50,379 nt of DNA from an uncultured Clostridia bacterium (GCA_910589185.1 CAJUSU010000011.1:1-50379), one strand, 5' to 3'; positions 7,679 to 16,985 are shown, counted from the first letter of the stretch. The notes: generated by a model from the letters alone, not told the origin. A program made the numbers and translations.

Positions 7679-9007
7679 TCAAATATATTGATATTTTTTC
7701 CTGTTTATCACTAGGAATAGAATACTAACTGCTAAAGCCAAAACTTCTGCAAAAACAACAGCAAGCCAAATGCCATTTAATCCCCAAATAAGCGGAAGTA
7801 TAAATATCATTGCGATTTGGAAAAGCAGTGTTCTTAAAAAGGAAATTGCTGCTGAAACCACTCCATTATTTAATGCCGTGAAGAAAGAAGATGCAAAAAT
7901 ATTGATGCCACTAATTAGATAAGAAATCGAAAATATGCGTATAGCGTTTGTTGTCATCTCTAATAAATTCGCATCATAACTAACGAATATTCCTGCTAAT
8001 GACTTAGCTAACACCTCTCCTATTACAGTCATGACAATGGATGTAATTGTCAAAAGCTTTAAACTCTTTTTTAATAAACTCTTTAATTCTTCTTTGTTTT
8101 CTGCTCCATAATGATATCCTACAATTGGTGCTGAACCTATGGAATAGCCTATATAAGTACCTGAAAAGATAAAACTAACATACATAATAATTCCATAAGC
8201 TACTACTCCATCTGCACCTGCATACTTCATTAACTGCAAATTATATAGCATATTTACCACTGACATAGAAATGTTAGTTACCATTTCAGAGGAACCATTG
8301 GCACAAGCTTGCCAAATTGGTTTTCCTTCTAATTTTGTCTTTACCAATTTTAAGTTTTCACTTTTCTTGATAAAGTAAATCAGTGGCACAATTCCTCCTA
8401 TCAATTGGCTAATTCCTGTGGCAAAAGCTGCTCCAAATACTCCCATTTTGAAAACATAGATAAATAAAAAGTCTAACACCATATTTAGCACACCTGTTAT
8501 AATAGAAATCACTAGCCCCATTCTTGGTTTTTCTGCTACAATTAAGAAACTTTGGAAACAGTTTTGTAGCATAAAGGGTACTAAAGCAATAATTAAGGTT
8601 CTACCATAAGTCACACAAATATCTACCAGATTTCCTTCTGCTCCTAATAGTTTTGCTACTGGCTCCATTACGATAAATCCTATCACTGTAAAAATGAGAC
8701 CTATTATTGTAACTACATAAAGAAGCATTGAAAAATACTTATTTGCTTTTTCTTGATCTCCTTCCCCCATTGTTTTAGAAACTAAAGCACTTCCACCTGT
8801 TCCAATCATAAAACCAATTGCTCCTAAAATCATCAAGGCTGGCATAATTAAATTAACACCTGCGAAGGCTTCTGAACCTACGCAGTTTGACACAAATAAT
8901 CCATCTACCACACCATAAATAGAGGTAAATATCATCATAATAATCGTTGGTACTGTAAATTGTATCAATTTTTTGTATGTAAAATGTTCTGATAATTGTA
9001 TGTTCAT
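7679..9007 (-). CDS. MATE family efflux transporter
   Basis: A 442-residue membrane protein with about 12 transmembrane segments in two homologous halves. Each half opens with the MATE pattern: FTVPTIIMMIFTSIYGVVDG near the start, and SMSVVNMLYNLQLMKYAG in the second. It exports drugs, metabolites or toxic cations using a Na+ or H+ gradient. The final residues are basic and cytoplasmic. It is the first gene of a run with PAP2 and Nudix genes, each separated by a hairpin, so they are probably separate transcripts. Confidence 0.92.
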   Translation of the reverse strand: MNIQLSEHFTYKKLIQFTVPTIIMMIFTSIYGVVDGLFVSNCVGSEAFAGVNLIMPALMILGAIGFMIGTGGSALVSKTMGEGDQEKANKYFSMLLYVVTIIGLIFTVIGFIVMEPVAKLLGAEGNLVDICVTYGRTLIIALVPFMLQNCFQSFLIVAEKPRMGLVISIITGVLNMVLDFLFIYVFKMGVFGAAFATGISQLIGGIVPLIYFIKKSENLKLVKTKLEGKPIWQACANGSSEMVTNISMSVVNMLYNLQLMKYAGADGVVAYGIIMYVSFIFSGTYIGYSIGSAPIVGYHYGAENKEELKSLLKKSLKLLTITSIVMTVIGEVLAKSLAGIFVSYDANLLEMTTNAIRIFSISYLISGINIFASSFFTALNNGVVSAAISFLRTLLFQIAMIFILPLIWGLNGIWLAVVFAEVLALAVSILFLVINRKKYQYI

Positions 9008-9042
9008 TTCTTCCTTTCTCCTTCATTTATAGCAAAATTAAA

Positions 9043-9066
9043 CCATTACTTTTTTGCAAGTAATGG
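9043..9066 (-). terminator. Likely terminator after the acylation operon
   Basis: A 9-bp stem (CCATTACTT / AAGTAATGG) with a 6-base loop lies between the 9094 stop and the MATE start. The following minus-strand run (TTTAATTTTG) is only moderately U-rich. Confidence 0.5.
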
Positions 9067-9093
9067 CTACTATACAATATCTAAATTTTTATG

Positions 9094-9585
9094 TCAAGAC
9101 TTAATTTTATTTTTCACTACAAAAAGAAATATTGGTCTTAAGAAACCTAAAGTTAATACACCAAAAACAGTTAAGATATCTCCATATTTTCCAATTGCTT
9201 TTGTATATATTTTATGCGCTATGATACTATCTAGTATAAAGCTAGCAAATACGCATATCAAGAACGAACCAAACAGGATAGCATTTAAATCATTTTGTAC
9301 ATAACTGCCTATTCCTGTTATCACTATAACAACATTGAGTATTGCTAAAATAACTCCTAATACCTTATGCTGTGCAATTTTTCCCAATAGATATTTATTA
9401 TAAAATGGTATCCACGCTGTTCCCACTACTTTATATTGCAAATTTTTTCCCATTTCCATAATCGCAAAACTCTCAAAAATGTAAGTAATAATTTGATATA
9501 TAACTATTACTATGAATATAGCAAGAAAAATGAAAAATATTGCTGATAATATTCCCATTAAAAGTAAAACACTAATTCCACCCAT
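9094..9585 (-). CDS. Unidentified four-helix membrane protein
   Basis: A 163-residue integral membrane protein with hydrophobic segments near residues 5-35, 75-100, 103-125 and 135-155. A motif AWIPFYNKYLLGKIA between the first two is typical of a small group of Firmicute membrane proteins of unknown function that often sit in secretion or cell-surface operons. It follows the DHHW gene by 15 bases with a good GGAGAGAGG site and is the last gene of the acylation operon. A role in envelope modification is inferred from position only. Confidence 0.65.
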   Translation of the reverse strand: MGGISVLLLMGILSAIFFIFLAIFIVIVIYQIITYIFESFAIMEMGKNLQYKVVGTAWIPFYNKYLLGKIAQHKVLGVILAILNVVIVITGIGSYVQNDLNAILFGSFLICVFASFILDSIIAHKIYTKAIGKYGDILTVFGVLTLGFLRPIFLFVVKNKIKS

Positions 9586-9600
9586 ATTTCCTCTCTCCTT

Positions 9601-10695
9601 TTACTTAAACGTACTGCTATTATTTAAAACTGTTGTGCTATAAATAAACAATATATCTTGGTTCTTTAATTCTATATAATTTCCTATGTCTTTGCTCCTC
9701 ATGTACCTTATATCAACTAATGTAATTTTAGAATAAGCCTCTGTAAACAAAGGAACTAAGCTACTGGCAAAGGAATCTCTAAACACCACTAATTCCTTGC
9801 CTTGTTCTCCATTTGGGTTTGTTATAGTAATCAGTGGTGTAGGTCCTGACAAATAAATATCATACTTATCATTACTACTTAATTTCTCTTTGTCATATAT
9901 TTTTGTTTCTTTCTTATTCTCATGGTTATATACAGTTGCATTTTCTATCATTTCATTTGTACTAATACAAATTTTGTCCTTTGCTGTTTTGACTGCTAAT
10001 TGTCCTGCATACACTCCGTCAAACTCAATTATATCTTGTTTTGTATAATTTGTATGAATTCTATCTCTAAAATTCATTTTTGAACTTATTCTATCTACCA
10101 CTTTTTGCAAATTTTCTTGCTTCCAATGAATATCTGTTACATAATAATCTTGTAACTCTAAGCAATCAAAAATAGGGATATATTCCATTTCCTTTAAACT
10201 TTGTGCCATGATTTCTTCCATTTTTTCATAGTTCATACCGATGTATTTTTCTCTACTAACAAAGTAGTTTTTGTCCGGAACAATGGTATAATAGCACTTC
10301 ATGCCTTGCAAATAGTCCTTCTTTATTGCATTCATTTTATTCGTTGCATTCAAAACAGACTCTTCGTTTAGCGGATATTCTATTTTAATCAAACTATCTT
10401 GATATAAATAAATATTGTTATTGTCTTTCTTTCTAAACACATCCAACTCTAAAGCTGCTTTTAGCTTTCTAAAGTCTTCCCTCTTTATCATCTGGTCTGT
10501 ACTATATTTATCAAATTCTTGTGCTAAACTTCCATCAAATAACTTTTTAACCGTCACTTTTGGAAACTGTGCCAGCTTTCTTCTTTCTGTATAAGATATC
10601 TCTATATCTTTGGTACATAAGTTAATGACAAAAAATAATACTAGCACAAGTAAAAATGTAAAAGTTACTACTACATTTTTGGTTTTATCTGACAT
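9601..10695 (-). CDS. DHHW-family (AlgX/SGNH-like) acyltransferase partner
   Basis: A 364-residue protein with one N-terminal membrane anchor (residues about 8-26) and an extracytoplasmic domain. The motif VTDIHWKQENL corresponds to the DHHW signature of this AlgX/AlgJ-like family, with Ile replacing the first His, and a C-terminal VVFRDSFASSLVPLF block provides the conserved RDSF serine region of SGNH-like hydrolases. These proteins work with a membrane MBOAT acyltransferase to place acetyl groups on extracellular polysaccharides. The MBOAT gene is immediately upstream (10 bases), supporting that role. Confidence 0.85.
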   Translation of the reverse strand: MSDKTKNVVVTFTFLLVLVLFFVINLCTKDIEISYTERRKLAQFPKVTVKKLFDGSLAQEFDKYSTDQMIKREDFRKLKAALELDVFRKKDNNNIYLYQDSLIKIEYPLNEESVLNATNKMNAIKKDYLQGMKCYYTIVPDKNYFVSREKYIGMNYEKMEEIMAQSLKEMEYIPIFDCLELQDYYVTDIHWKQENLQKVVDRISSKMNFRDRIHTNYTKQDIIEFDGVYAGQLAVKTAKDKICISTNEMIENATVYNHENKKETKIYDKEKLSSNDKYDIYLSGPTPLITITNPNGEQGKELVVFRDSFASSLVPLFTEAYSKITLVDIRYMRSKDIGNYIELKNQDILFIYSTTVLNNSSTFK

Positions 10696-10705
10696 AACTT
10701 TCTCC

Positions 10706-12104
10706 TTAAAATCTAAAATACAAAAATGGGTTGTAAGAATTATCTACTAAATAAGCTGTTACAAATATGAGTAAGCAAACTAATACCACTGGCTCTAAAG
10801 CATTAATTACTTTCCTTACCTTTCCCTTTTCTTTTAGTTGATTAATTTTATCTTTTAAAATTGGTGTTGCACCAATGAGCCCAATTATCAAAATAACAAA
10901 ATAGCTTTTCAAATAATAGAAAGTATAGGAATTGATAAAGGCTTCCCCATTTGCGCCAAATAGTCCTCCTATTTGTAAAAATGCTTGTCCTATGTCATTT
11001 GCGTTAAAAATAATAAAACTTATCATCACAATCAGTAAAACATAAATATGCTGAAAAATTTTTGGTATTTTTTCTAAAAGCTTTAATAGAAATGTTTTTT
11101 CAATAATGAGTAAAACGCCAAATAACAAGCCCCATATCACAAACGTCCAATTTGCTCCATGCCATAAACCAGTTAACATCCATACCACAAAAATATTACG
11201 AATCAGCTTTACCTTTCCTACTCGATTTCCACCTAGTGGAATATACACATAATCTCTAAACCACTGGCTAAGCGAAATATGCCATCTTCTCCAAAATTCT
11301 GTAATGCTTTTTGAAATATATGGATAATTAAAGTTCTCTAAAAAGTCGAAACCTAGCATTTTTCCTAGCCCTATTGCCATATCGGAATAAGCAGAAAAGT
11401 CAAAGTAGATTTGAAGGCTAAATGCAATTCCATAAATCCAATAAAATATTACACTTTTCTCATCTGTAGCCAAAAAGATCTGGCATAATTCCCCTAAGCT
11501 ATTGGCAATTAGTACCTTTTTAGAAAGCCCTACAATAAATCTTCTAATCCCATAAGAAAACTTTTCAAAGGTATGCTCTCTTTTGGTTAATTCTTTTTCT
11601 ACATCTGTATATCGCACAATTGGACCTGCTATCAACTGTGGAAATAAAGACACATATGTTGCTAATTTAATAAAACTTCTTTGTGCAGGTACTTTTCCAT
11701 TATAAATATCTATCACATAACTTAGCACTTGAAAGGTATAAAAAGAAATCCCAATTGGCAGTGCCAAATTAAGTAGGGCTACTTTAGTGCCAAATATTCC
11801 ATTCACATTTTCAATTAGAAAATCAGAATACTTAAATACAATAAGAGCACCTAAGCTAAGCACCACAGAGGTAATTAAAAATATTTTTTTCTGTTTTGGG
11901 TATTTCTCCATTAAAAGTCCGGTGTATATAAGCAGATACTATTGTTGCAAGCATTACCAATATATAAATAGGCTCCCCATAGAAGTAAAACAATAGGGAG
12001 CTTATTAATAATATGATATTTTTGTATTTTGTTGGTACTGCTAAATATAGAATTAATACACACGGTAAAAAATAATATAAAAAGCTAATACTTGAAAAAA
12101 GCAC
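10706..12104 (-). CDS. MBOAT O-acyltransferase (AlgI/DltB-like), contains a CGG +1 shift
   Basis: A 465-residue membrane acyltransferase if read with one +1 shift. The first 61 codons from the GTG at 12104 (after AGGAGGGT) encode the typical N-terminus MLFSSISFLYYFLPCVLILY. The frame then meets CGG at 11919-11921 and would stop soon after. Skipping the C gives SAYIH-G-LLMEKYPKQKK, continuing with VFKYSDFL and the MBOAT core WRRWHISLSQWFRDYVYIPL and TGLWHGANW, whose His is the catalytic residue. Glycine fits the family here (compare NYxxGLLIE). The rest is intact. It transfers acyl groups across the membrane onto a cell-surface polymer with the DHHW protein. Confidence 0.88.
11918..11921 (-). 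other. CGGA: +1 shift site in the MBOAT gene
   Basis: In-frame CGG after CAC; the next base is A. Skipping the C (11921) gives GGA, glycine 62, and the frame continues for 404 residues. Confidence 0.85.
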
Positions 12105-12113
12105 AGTACCCTC

Positions 12114-12668
12114 CTAAATTTCTTCTGTTTTTGAAAGTTCTTTACCTATTTTTCCGTCTACTGCATTTTTGAATTCATCATATACAGGTTTTGCCCAATC
12201 TTCACTTGCCATTACTAAAAAGATGATATTTTCATGGTTTGTAACATATACTTTTTCTGCTGTTACACAAATCCATTTTCTTGTGTCTATATTGTCAAGC
12301 ATTTCTTGTTTCATTTTCTCAACATCAGCACCTTTTGCGGTTTTTACAAACACTGCTGAGTAAGCTTGTGAACTCATCATAGGCTCTGATAGTACAACTG
12401 CTTCTACATTTGCTGTTGATTGTAAACCTGTGGCAGCTTTTACTGCTAATTCATCTGTCACATCAATTTCCATTGTATCAATAGATGGAAGCTGTTCTCC
12501 TAATTTGGTATAAATGTTATTTAATGTAGTTTGCATTTCTTCTACTGTTTGCATTTTTGCATTTTTAGAAACGCCTCCATTTTCATTATTTTTACTTATC
12601 ATTACAATTCCAACAACAACTAATGCAATGATAGCAATTGCTACTACTCCAATGATAACTTTTTTCAT
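12114..12668 (-). CDS. DUF4358-like lipoprotein/anchored protein of the acylation operon
   Basis: A 184-residue protein with one N-terminal membrane segment (residues 3-24) and an exported domain rich in Lys and Glu. The pattern ending in VYVTNHENIIFLVMASED resembles DUF4358, which repeatedly accompanies MBOAT and DHHW genes in Clostridia. The stop is 9 bases before the MBOAT start and a GGAGG site precedes the ATG. Function unknown; probably an accessory factor of polymer acylation. There is no lipobox cysteine, so it is probably a signal-anchored protein. Confidence 0.6.
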   Translation of the reverse strand: MKKVIIGVVAIAIIALVVVGIVMISKNNENGGVSKNAKMQTVEEMQTTLNNIYTKLGEQLPSIDTMEIDVTDELAVKAATGLQSTANVEAVVLSEPMMSSQAYSAVFVKTAKGADVEKMKQEMLDNIDTRKWICVTAEKVYVTNHENIIFLVMASEDWAKPVYDEFKNAVDGKIGKELSKTEEI

Positions 12669-12769
12669 AATTTTCCTCCTCTTTTTCTATTTTGTCCATA
12701 TTATCATACTTTATGTATTTTGTATAGGGGTTGTTTTCTTTTTGCCTCTAGTATCGAAAAATTGTTAGT

Positions 12770-13438
12770 TTACTTCTGGAATACTGCGCAAATACCATTC
12801 CATATTCCCTTAAATACATTGCCTATGGTATCAATTATTGCTTTTACAATAGAGCTAGAATTATAAAAGTCCATAATTAGTTTATGAGTTGGTGGAAAAA
12901 ACCATAAAATAGTACAAATACTAACAATAATAAGAAGTGTAATCATTAAATCTTTAAATCTTTTCCATGTCCACTTATATTTGATTTTATATCCTAAACT
13001 TCTTAAATATCCCTCATATGCTTGCTGATATCTTTGTTCATATTGTTCTTGCATTTGCCTTTGTCTTTCTTGTTCTTCTCTTCTTTCTTGATACTGCCTT
13101 TTTAAAGCTTCTCTATATTCTTGCTCTGACATTGGCTTTGTATAAGTTTGATTTGACTGTTCATATGAATCTTGACTATAACTTGGCTGTGGTTGTTTTT
13201 TTGCTTCTTCTTGCCTTCTTTCTTCTGTTAATTTTAAATCATACTCTTTTCTTTTCGTCTCATCACTTAATACTTCATATGCTTCATTGATTTGTTTCAT
13301 CTTCTTTTCCGCTTCTAGTTTTTCTCCTTCTGCCTGCAAATCAGGATGATATTTTTTAGCTAGTACTTTATATGCTTTTTCAATAATTTCTTTCGAAGCA
13401 TTTTCACTTACTTCTAGCAGTTCATATAGTGTTTTCAT
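12770..13438 (-). CDS. Membrane-anchored J-domain protein
   Basis: A 222-residue protein. Residues 1-70 are a J domain with the diagnostic HPD tripeptide in YKVLAKKYHPDLQ, which stimulates the ATPase of DnaK. Residues 75-140 are a Gln/Glu/Arg-rich, coiled-coil-like linker (REEQERQRQMQEQYEQR). Then come one membrane segment (about 165-183) and a short tail. It lacks the DnaJ zinc-finger and C-terminal domains, so it is a specialised co-chaperone that may recruit DnaK to the membrane. It is about 100 bases upstream of the DUF4358-like gene. Confidence 0.85.
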   Translation of the reverse strand: MKTLYELLEVSENASKEIIEKAYKVLAKKYHPDLQAEGEKLEAEKKMKQINEAYEVLSDETKRKEYDLKLTEERRQEEAKKQPQPSYSQDSYEQSNQTYTKPMSEQEYREALKRQYQERREEQERQRQMQEQYEQRYQQAYEGYLRSLGYKIKYKWTWKRFKDLMITLLIIVSICTILWFFPPTHKLIMDFYNSSSIVKAIIDTIGNVFKGIWNGICAVFQK

Positions 13439-13615
13439 CTTTTTCTTTCCTTCATTTTTTTTATTTCTATTTTAGTATATCATTTTTCTTTCAAAAAGAA
13501 TAGTATTTTAGAATAGTTTGTGATATACTTCTGTCAGCTGTGTGAAGCAAAGCAAATTATGGATGATTGATGCAATTGCCGTAATCCTTAGAAAAGCCTT
13601 AAAGGAGTGAAAAAC

Positions 13616-14155
13616 GTGAAATTAACACAAGACGGAGAAGTTCTAGCAGAAAACAAAGTATTAATTTTATACATTTTAAATAAATTAGAAAATCCTATTA
13701 CCAATGATGGACTACTTAGGTTAGTTCTCTCTGTTATGGATATGAACTATTTTTATTTTCAACAATTTTTATTGGATTTATTAGAAAATCAATATATTGC
13801 TCGATTTGACCAAGAAGGAAAACACACTTATTCTATTACAGAAAAGGGAAAAGAAACTCTAAGATTAACACATGACATGTTACCTGGTATTATGAAATTG
13901 AAAGTAGACACTAACTTTCAAAATGAGCTTACTACCACTGCTGAAGAAGAATCTATTACAGCTGAGTTTACTCCTAGAAGTGAAAATGACTATACTGTAA
14001 CTTGCAAAATCAATGAAAATAATACTTGTATTTTTGAAGTTAGTGTATTTGCAGGCTCTCGTGAAGAAGCCAAAAAAATTGTAGATAACTGGAAAGAAAA
14101 TGCTTACCGTATCTACCCTGAAATTTTAAATTCATTAAATAAAGTGTCAGATTAG
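13616..14155 (+). CDS. DUF4364 family protein (winged-helix-like)
   Basis: A 179-residue protein of the DUF4364 family, recognised by VLILYILNKLENPITNDGL, the phrase YFQQFLLDLLENQYIA, and YSITEKGKETL, which together look like a winged-helix PadR-like DNA-binding fold. The GTG at 13616 is chosen over the GTG at 13607 because AAGGAG (13602-13607) would overlap the latter. The C-terminal half (residues 105-175) is a beta-rich domain. Probably a regulator; the target is unknown. It is transcribed divergently from the J-domain gene. Confidence 0.8.
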   Translation: MKLTQDGEVLAENKVLILYILNKLENPITNDGLLRLVLSVMDMNYFYFQQFLLDLLENQYIARFDQEGKHTYSITEKGKETLRLTHDMLPGIMKLKVDTNFQNELTTTAEEESITAEFTPRSENDYTVTCKINENNTCIFEVSVFAGSREEAKKIVDNWKENAYRIYPEILNSLNKVSD

Positions 14156-14187
14156 GGACATACCTTTTTTTTAGATACGTCCCTTAA
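14152..14187. terminator. Convergent terminator between DUF4364 and proS
   Basis: TTAGGGACATA pairs imperfectly with the TACGTCCCTTAA arm, and the plus strand continues TTCTCTTTTAATT. It lies between two convergent genes and may serve both. Confidence 0.55.
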
Positions 14188-14194
14188 TTCTCTT

Positions 14195-15892
14195 TTAATT
14201 TCCTTTTACTCCTATTTCCATTAATTCATCTATCAATTTTTCAATTGGAATGACTTTTACTTCTTCTTCGTTTCTCTTTTTTAATTCAATAGTATCTTCT
14301 TCAACCTTTTTTCCTACAGTAATTCTAATAGGAGTTCCAATTAAATCCATATCATTAAACTTAACACCCGGTCTTTCATTTCTGTCATCTAAAATAGTGT
14401 CTATTCCGATATCATTTAATTTTTCATATAACTCATTTGCTACTTTGTATTGCTTTTCATCTTTTGGATTGATTAGTACGATTCCAACCTTATATGGTGC
14501 AATATTCATTGGCCAGATAATTCCTTTATCATCGTGATTTTGTTCTACTACTGCTGCTATCATTCTCTCTACACCAATTCCATAACTTCCCATAACAACT
14601 GGTTTTAACTCATTATTTTCATCTGAATAATTTAGTCCTAAGCTTTCTGAATATTTTGTACCTAGCTTGAAAGTATTTCCTACTTCAATTCCTTTTTTGA
14701 ATACTAAATGTCCATGGCATTTTGGACAAGCATCACCTTCTTGCACATTCTTAATGTCTGCTATCATTTCTATCTCAAAGTCTTCCACATTTACATTTTT
14801 ATAATGATAATCTGTTTCATTTGCTCCTACGATAAAATTTCTCATATGCTTAATGCTTTGGTCCATAATAACTGGAATAGAAATTCCAACTGGTCCTGCA
14901 AATCCTACGTTTGCATTAGTCAATCGCATTACATCTTCTGCTTCTGCTAATTCTACATCAGCCTTTAATAACTTACCAAGTTTTACTTCATTAATCTCTC
15001 TGTTTCCTGGTACCATGCAAGCATAGAACTTATCTCCTGCTTTGTATATCAATGTTTTTACAAATTTATCTGAACTTTCATTTAAAAACTTACTTACTTC
15101 TTCAATTGTTCCTACATTTGGTGTATGAATTTTCTCTATGGATTGCTTTTCTTCTTGGCTTTCTTTTTCCTCATCTACGCAACTACTAACCTCTATATTA
15201 GAAGCATAGTCACAATTGTCGCATAATACTAAAACATCTTCACCTACATCGGTTACTGCTTGAAATTCTTCTGATAATAACCCTCCCATCATTCCTGTAT
15301 CTGCTCTTACTACTACATACTCTAATCCAATTTCTTGGCAGATTTTATGATATGCTTCAAATTGTTTTTGATAAGATTTATCTGATTCTTCTTGGTTGAT
15401 ATCGAAACTATAAGCATCTTTCATTGTAAATTCTCTTGTTCTAATCAATCCTAATCTTGGTCTAATTTCATCTCTATATTTATTTCCTATTTGATATAAT
15501 GTATATGGAAAATCTTTATATGAACTAGATTTCATCATAGCTGCTAGCACAAAAAACTCTTCATGTGTTGGTCCTAACGCATATGGTCTATTATATCTAT
15601 CTGATAATTGAAAAATAGATGGTCCAAAGGCATTATATCTTCCTGATTTTTGAAAAACTTCTATTGGAAGTAATAACGGCATTGTTACTTCTTTTGCTCC
15701 CGCTTCACTCATATGCTTTCTAATAATTTCTTTTACATTATCTACTACTTTTTGTCCTAGTGGTAATTTCATATAAATTCCATTACCTACTTTTTTAAAC
15801 ATTCCACTTTTCACTAAAAGATTTCCACTAACTGATTCTTCGTCTTTTTGGTCTTCTCTTAATGTATAAAAAAAGTTCTCACTTAACTTCAT
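14195..15892 (-). CDS. proS: Prolyl-tRNA synthetase, bacterial type with editing domain
   Basis: A 565-residue class II synthetase that charges tRNA(Pro) with proline. Motif 2 is seen as RPRLGLIRTREFTMKDAYSF and motif 3 as GSYGIGVERMIAA. About 170 residues between them form the INS editing insert, which removes misattached alanine. The C-terminal anticodon-binding domain starts near DILDDRNERPGVKFND. The ATG at 15892 is chosen: MKLSENFFYTLRE is the standard start and GGAAG precedes it; an upstream in-frame extension to 16048 overlaps scpB and has no family match. Confidence 0.95.
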   Translation of the reverse strand: MKLSENFFYTLREDQKDEESVSGNLLVKSGMFKKVGNGIYMKLPLGQKVVDNVKEIIRKHMSEAGAKEVTMPLLLPIEVFQKSGRYNAFGPSIFQLSDRYNRPYALGPTHEEFFVLAAMMKSSSYKDFPYTLYQIGNKYRDEIRPRLGLIRTREFTMKDAYSFDINQEESDKSYQKQFEAYHKICQEIGLEYVVVRADTGMMGGLLSEEFQAVTDVGEDVLVLCDNCDYASNIEVSSCVDEEKESQEEKQSIEKIHTPNVGTIEEVSKFLNESSDKFVKTLIYKAGDKFYACMVPGNREINEVKLGKLLKADVELAEAEDVMRLTNANVGFAGPVGISIPVIMDQSIKHMRNFIVGANETDYHYKNVNVEDFEIEMIADIKNVQEGDACPKCHGHLVFKKGIEVGNTFKLGTKYSESLGLNYSDENNELKPVVMGSYGIGVERMIAAVVEQNHDDKGIIWPMNIAPYKVGIVLINPKDEKQYKVANELYEKLNDIGIDTILDDRNERPGVKFNDMDLIGTPIRITVGKKVEEDTIELKKRNEEEVKVIPIEKLIDELMEIGVKGN

Positions 15893-15944
15893 TTTTATTC
15901 TTCCTTTCACTATTTTAAGATTTCTAACGAGGACACATCTTTTC

Positions 15945-16586
15945 CTATTCTTCTTCCCTTGCGGGCATTGGAGCCTCATTCTGAGTATTTTCTTGGTTAT
16001 CTTCACTATCACTTTTCGCTTTATCTTGTTCTTCCATGACATCATCAATAACTATTTGCTGATTTTCATCTACCTTGTATCTTGGTAGTTCTGGAAGCTC
16101 TTCTAAACTGTTAAATCCAAACATTCTAAAAAATTCCGGTGTTACTCCATAAGTACCTGGTTTTCCTGGTGCATCTAATTTGCCCGTTTCTTCTATTAAA
16201 TGATATTCTAATAGCTTATAAATGGTTGCATCAGAACCAACACCACGAATTGAGTCAACCTCTGCCCTTGTGATGCGTGGATTATACGCAATAATAGCTA
16301 ATGTCTCTAGTGCTGCTTGCGATAAATTTGGCTTATTTCTTTTATCAAATATACTATAAATTACTTCATAATATTCTTTTTTCGTACACAATTGATAGGC
16401 TTCACCTACATTGATAATTTGAAGCCCTCTGCTTTCTTCTTGATATTCATTTTTCATACTTTCTACAAGACTAATAATTTCTTCAGAATTGGCTTCTAAC
16501 GCTAGCATCAATTCTTTGATTTTTACTTCTCTACCTGCCGCAAAAAGTATTGCTTCTATCATTCCTTTTGCTTTGTTAATTTCCAT
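15945..16586 (-). CDS. scpB: Segregation and condensation protein B
   Basis: A 213-residue winged-helix protein of the ScpB family. It shows MIEAILFAAGREVKIKELM at the N-terminus and the two signature blocks LETLAIIAYNPRITRAEVDS and IRGVGSDATIYKLLEYHLI. With ScpA and Smc it forms the bacterial condensin that organises and segregates chromosomes. A disordered acidic tail follows residue 185. Unusually scpA is not adjacent; proS follows by about 50 bases and is probably co-transcribed. Confidence 0.92.
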   Translation of the reverse strand: MEINKAKGMIEAILFAAGREVKIKELMLALEANSEEIISLVESMKNEYQEESRGLQIINVGEAYQLCTKKEYYEVIYSIFDKRNKPNLSQAALETLAIIAYNPRITRAEVDSIRGVGSDATIYKLLEYHLIEETGKLDAPGKPGTYGVTPEFFRMFGFNSLEELPELPRYKVDENQQIVIDDVMEEQDKAKSDSEDNQENTQNEAPMPAREEE

Positions 16587-16653
16587 TTTTTTAATTTCCT
16601 TCCTTTCATATTATCCCACGCCTTCCGCTTTATGTCAAGCATTGCAAGAAATA

Positions 16654-16682
16654 TTGACATTGTTTTTTGCTTGTGATAAGAT
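16654..16682 (+). promoter_or_regulatory. Sigma-A promoter for the small acidic protein
   Basis: A perfect TTGACA at 16654-16659, a 17-base spacer, and TAAGAT at 16677-16682. It lies 33 bases before the ATG of the 59-residue gene. Confidence 0.7.
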
Positions 16683-16714
16683 TAATTTAGTTAAAAAGTG
16701 GAGGATAACTCAAA

Positions 16715-16894
16715 ATGGACGAAGAAGAAAAAAAAGAAGAAACACCTAAAAAAATAGAAGTAGTAGCTGGAGATGGAGACTTAGATATTTCCCCTGTTCG
16801 TGAACATTTAGAGGTGGAAAAGCCTAAGCCAAGAGAAGACAGAACTATTTTTATTCCTGAAGTAAAGAAAGAAACAAATCGTGAAGAAAATTAA
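16715..16894 (+). CDS. Small acidic protein, unknown
   Basis: A 59-residue, highly charged, probably unstructured protein (MDEEEKKEETPKKIEVVAGD, ending KKETNREEN). GGAGG precedes the ATG, a strong sigma-A promoter lies upstream, and a hairpin terminator overlaps its stop. Together these signals make it a real, independently expressed gene despite its size. No family is recognised. It lies divergent to scpB. Confidence 0.7.
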   Translation: MDEEEKKEETPKKIEVVAGDGDLDISPVREHLEVEKPKPREDRTIFIPEVKKETNREEN

Positions 16895-16912
16895 TTCTTC
16901 ACGATTTGCATT
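16880..16912 (+). terminator. Terminator overlapping the stop of the small acidic gene
   Basis: A 9-bp perfect stem (CGTGAAGAA / TTCTTCACG) with loop AATTAA, which contains the stop codon, followed by ATTTGCATTTTATTT. Confidence 0.7.
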
Positions 16913-16935
16913 TTATTTCTCAAAAAAAATTAGAA

Positions 16936-16985
16936 ACGTTAGTTTAACGGACATTTTTACATAATATTGTCCTCTTAACTAACGT
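16936..16985 (-). terminator. Terminator of the ssb-like gene
   Basis: Long imperfect stem of two blocks (ACGTTAGTT with AACTAACGT and GGACA with TGTCC) and a 14-base loop, followed on the minus strand by TAATTTTTTTT. It lies downstream of the stop at 16999. Confidence 0.75.

Noticed and set aside
15893..16048. N-terminal extension of ProRS
   Set aside because: It overlaps scpB in another frame, is unusually basic and has no ProRS homology.
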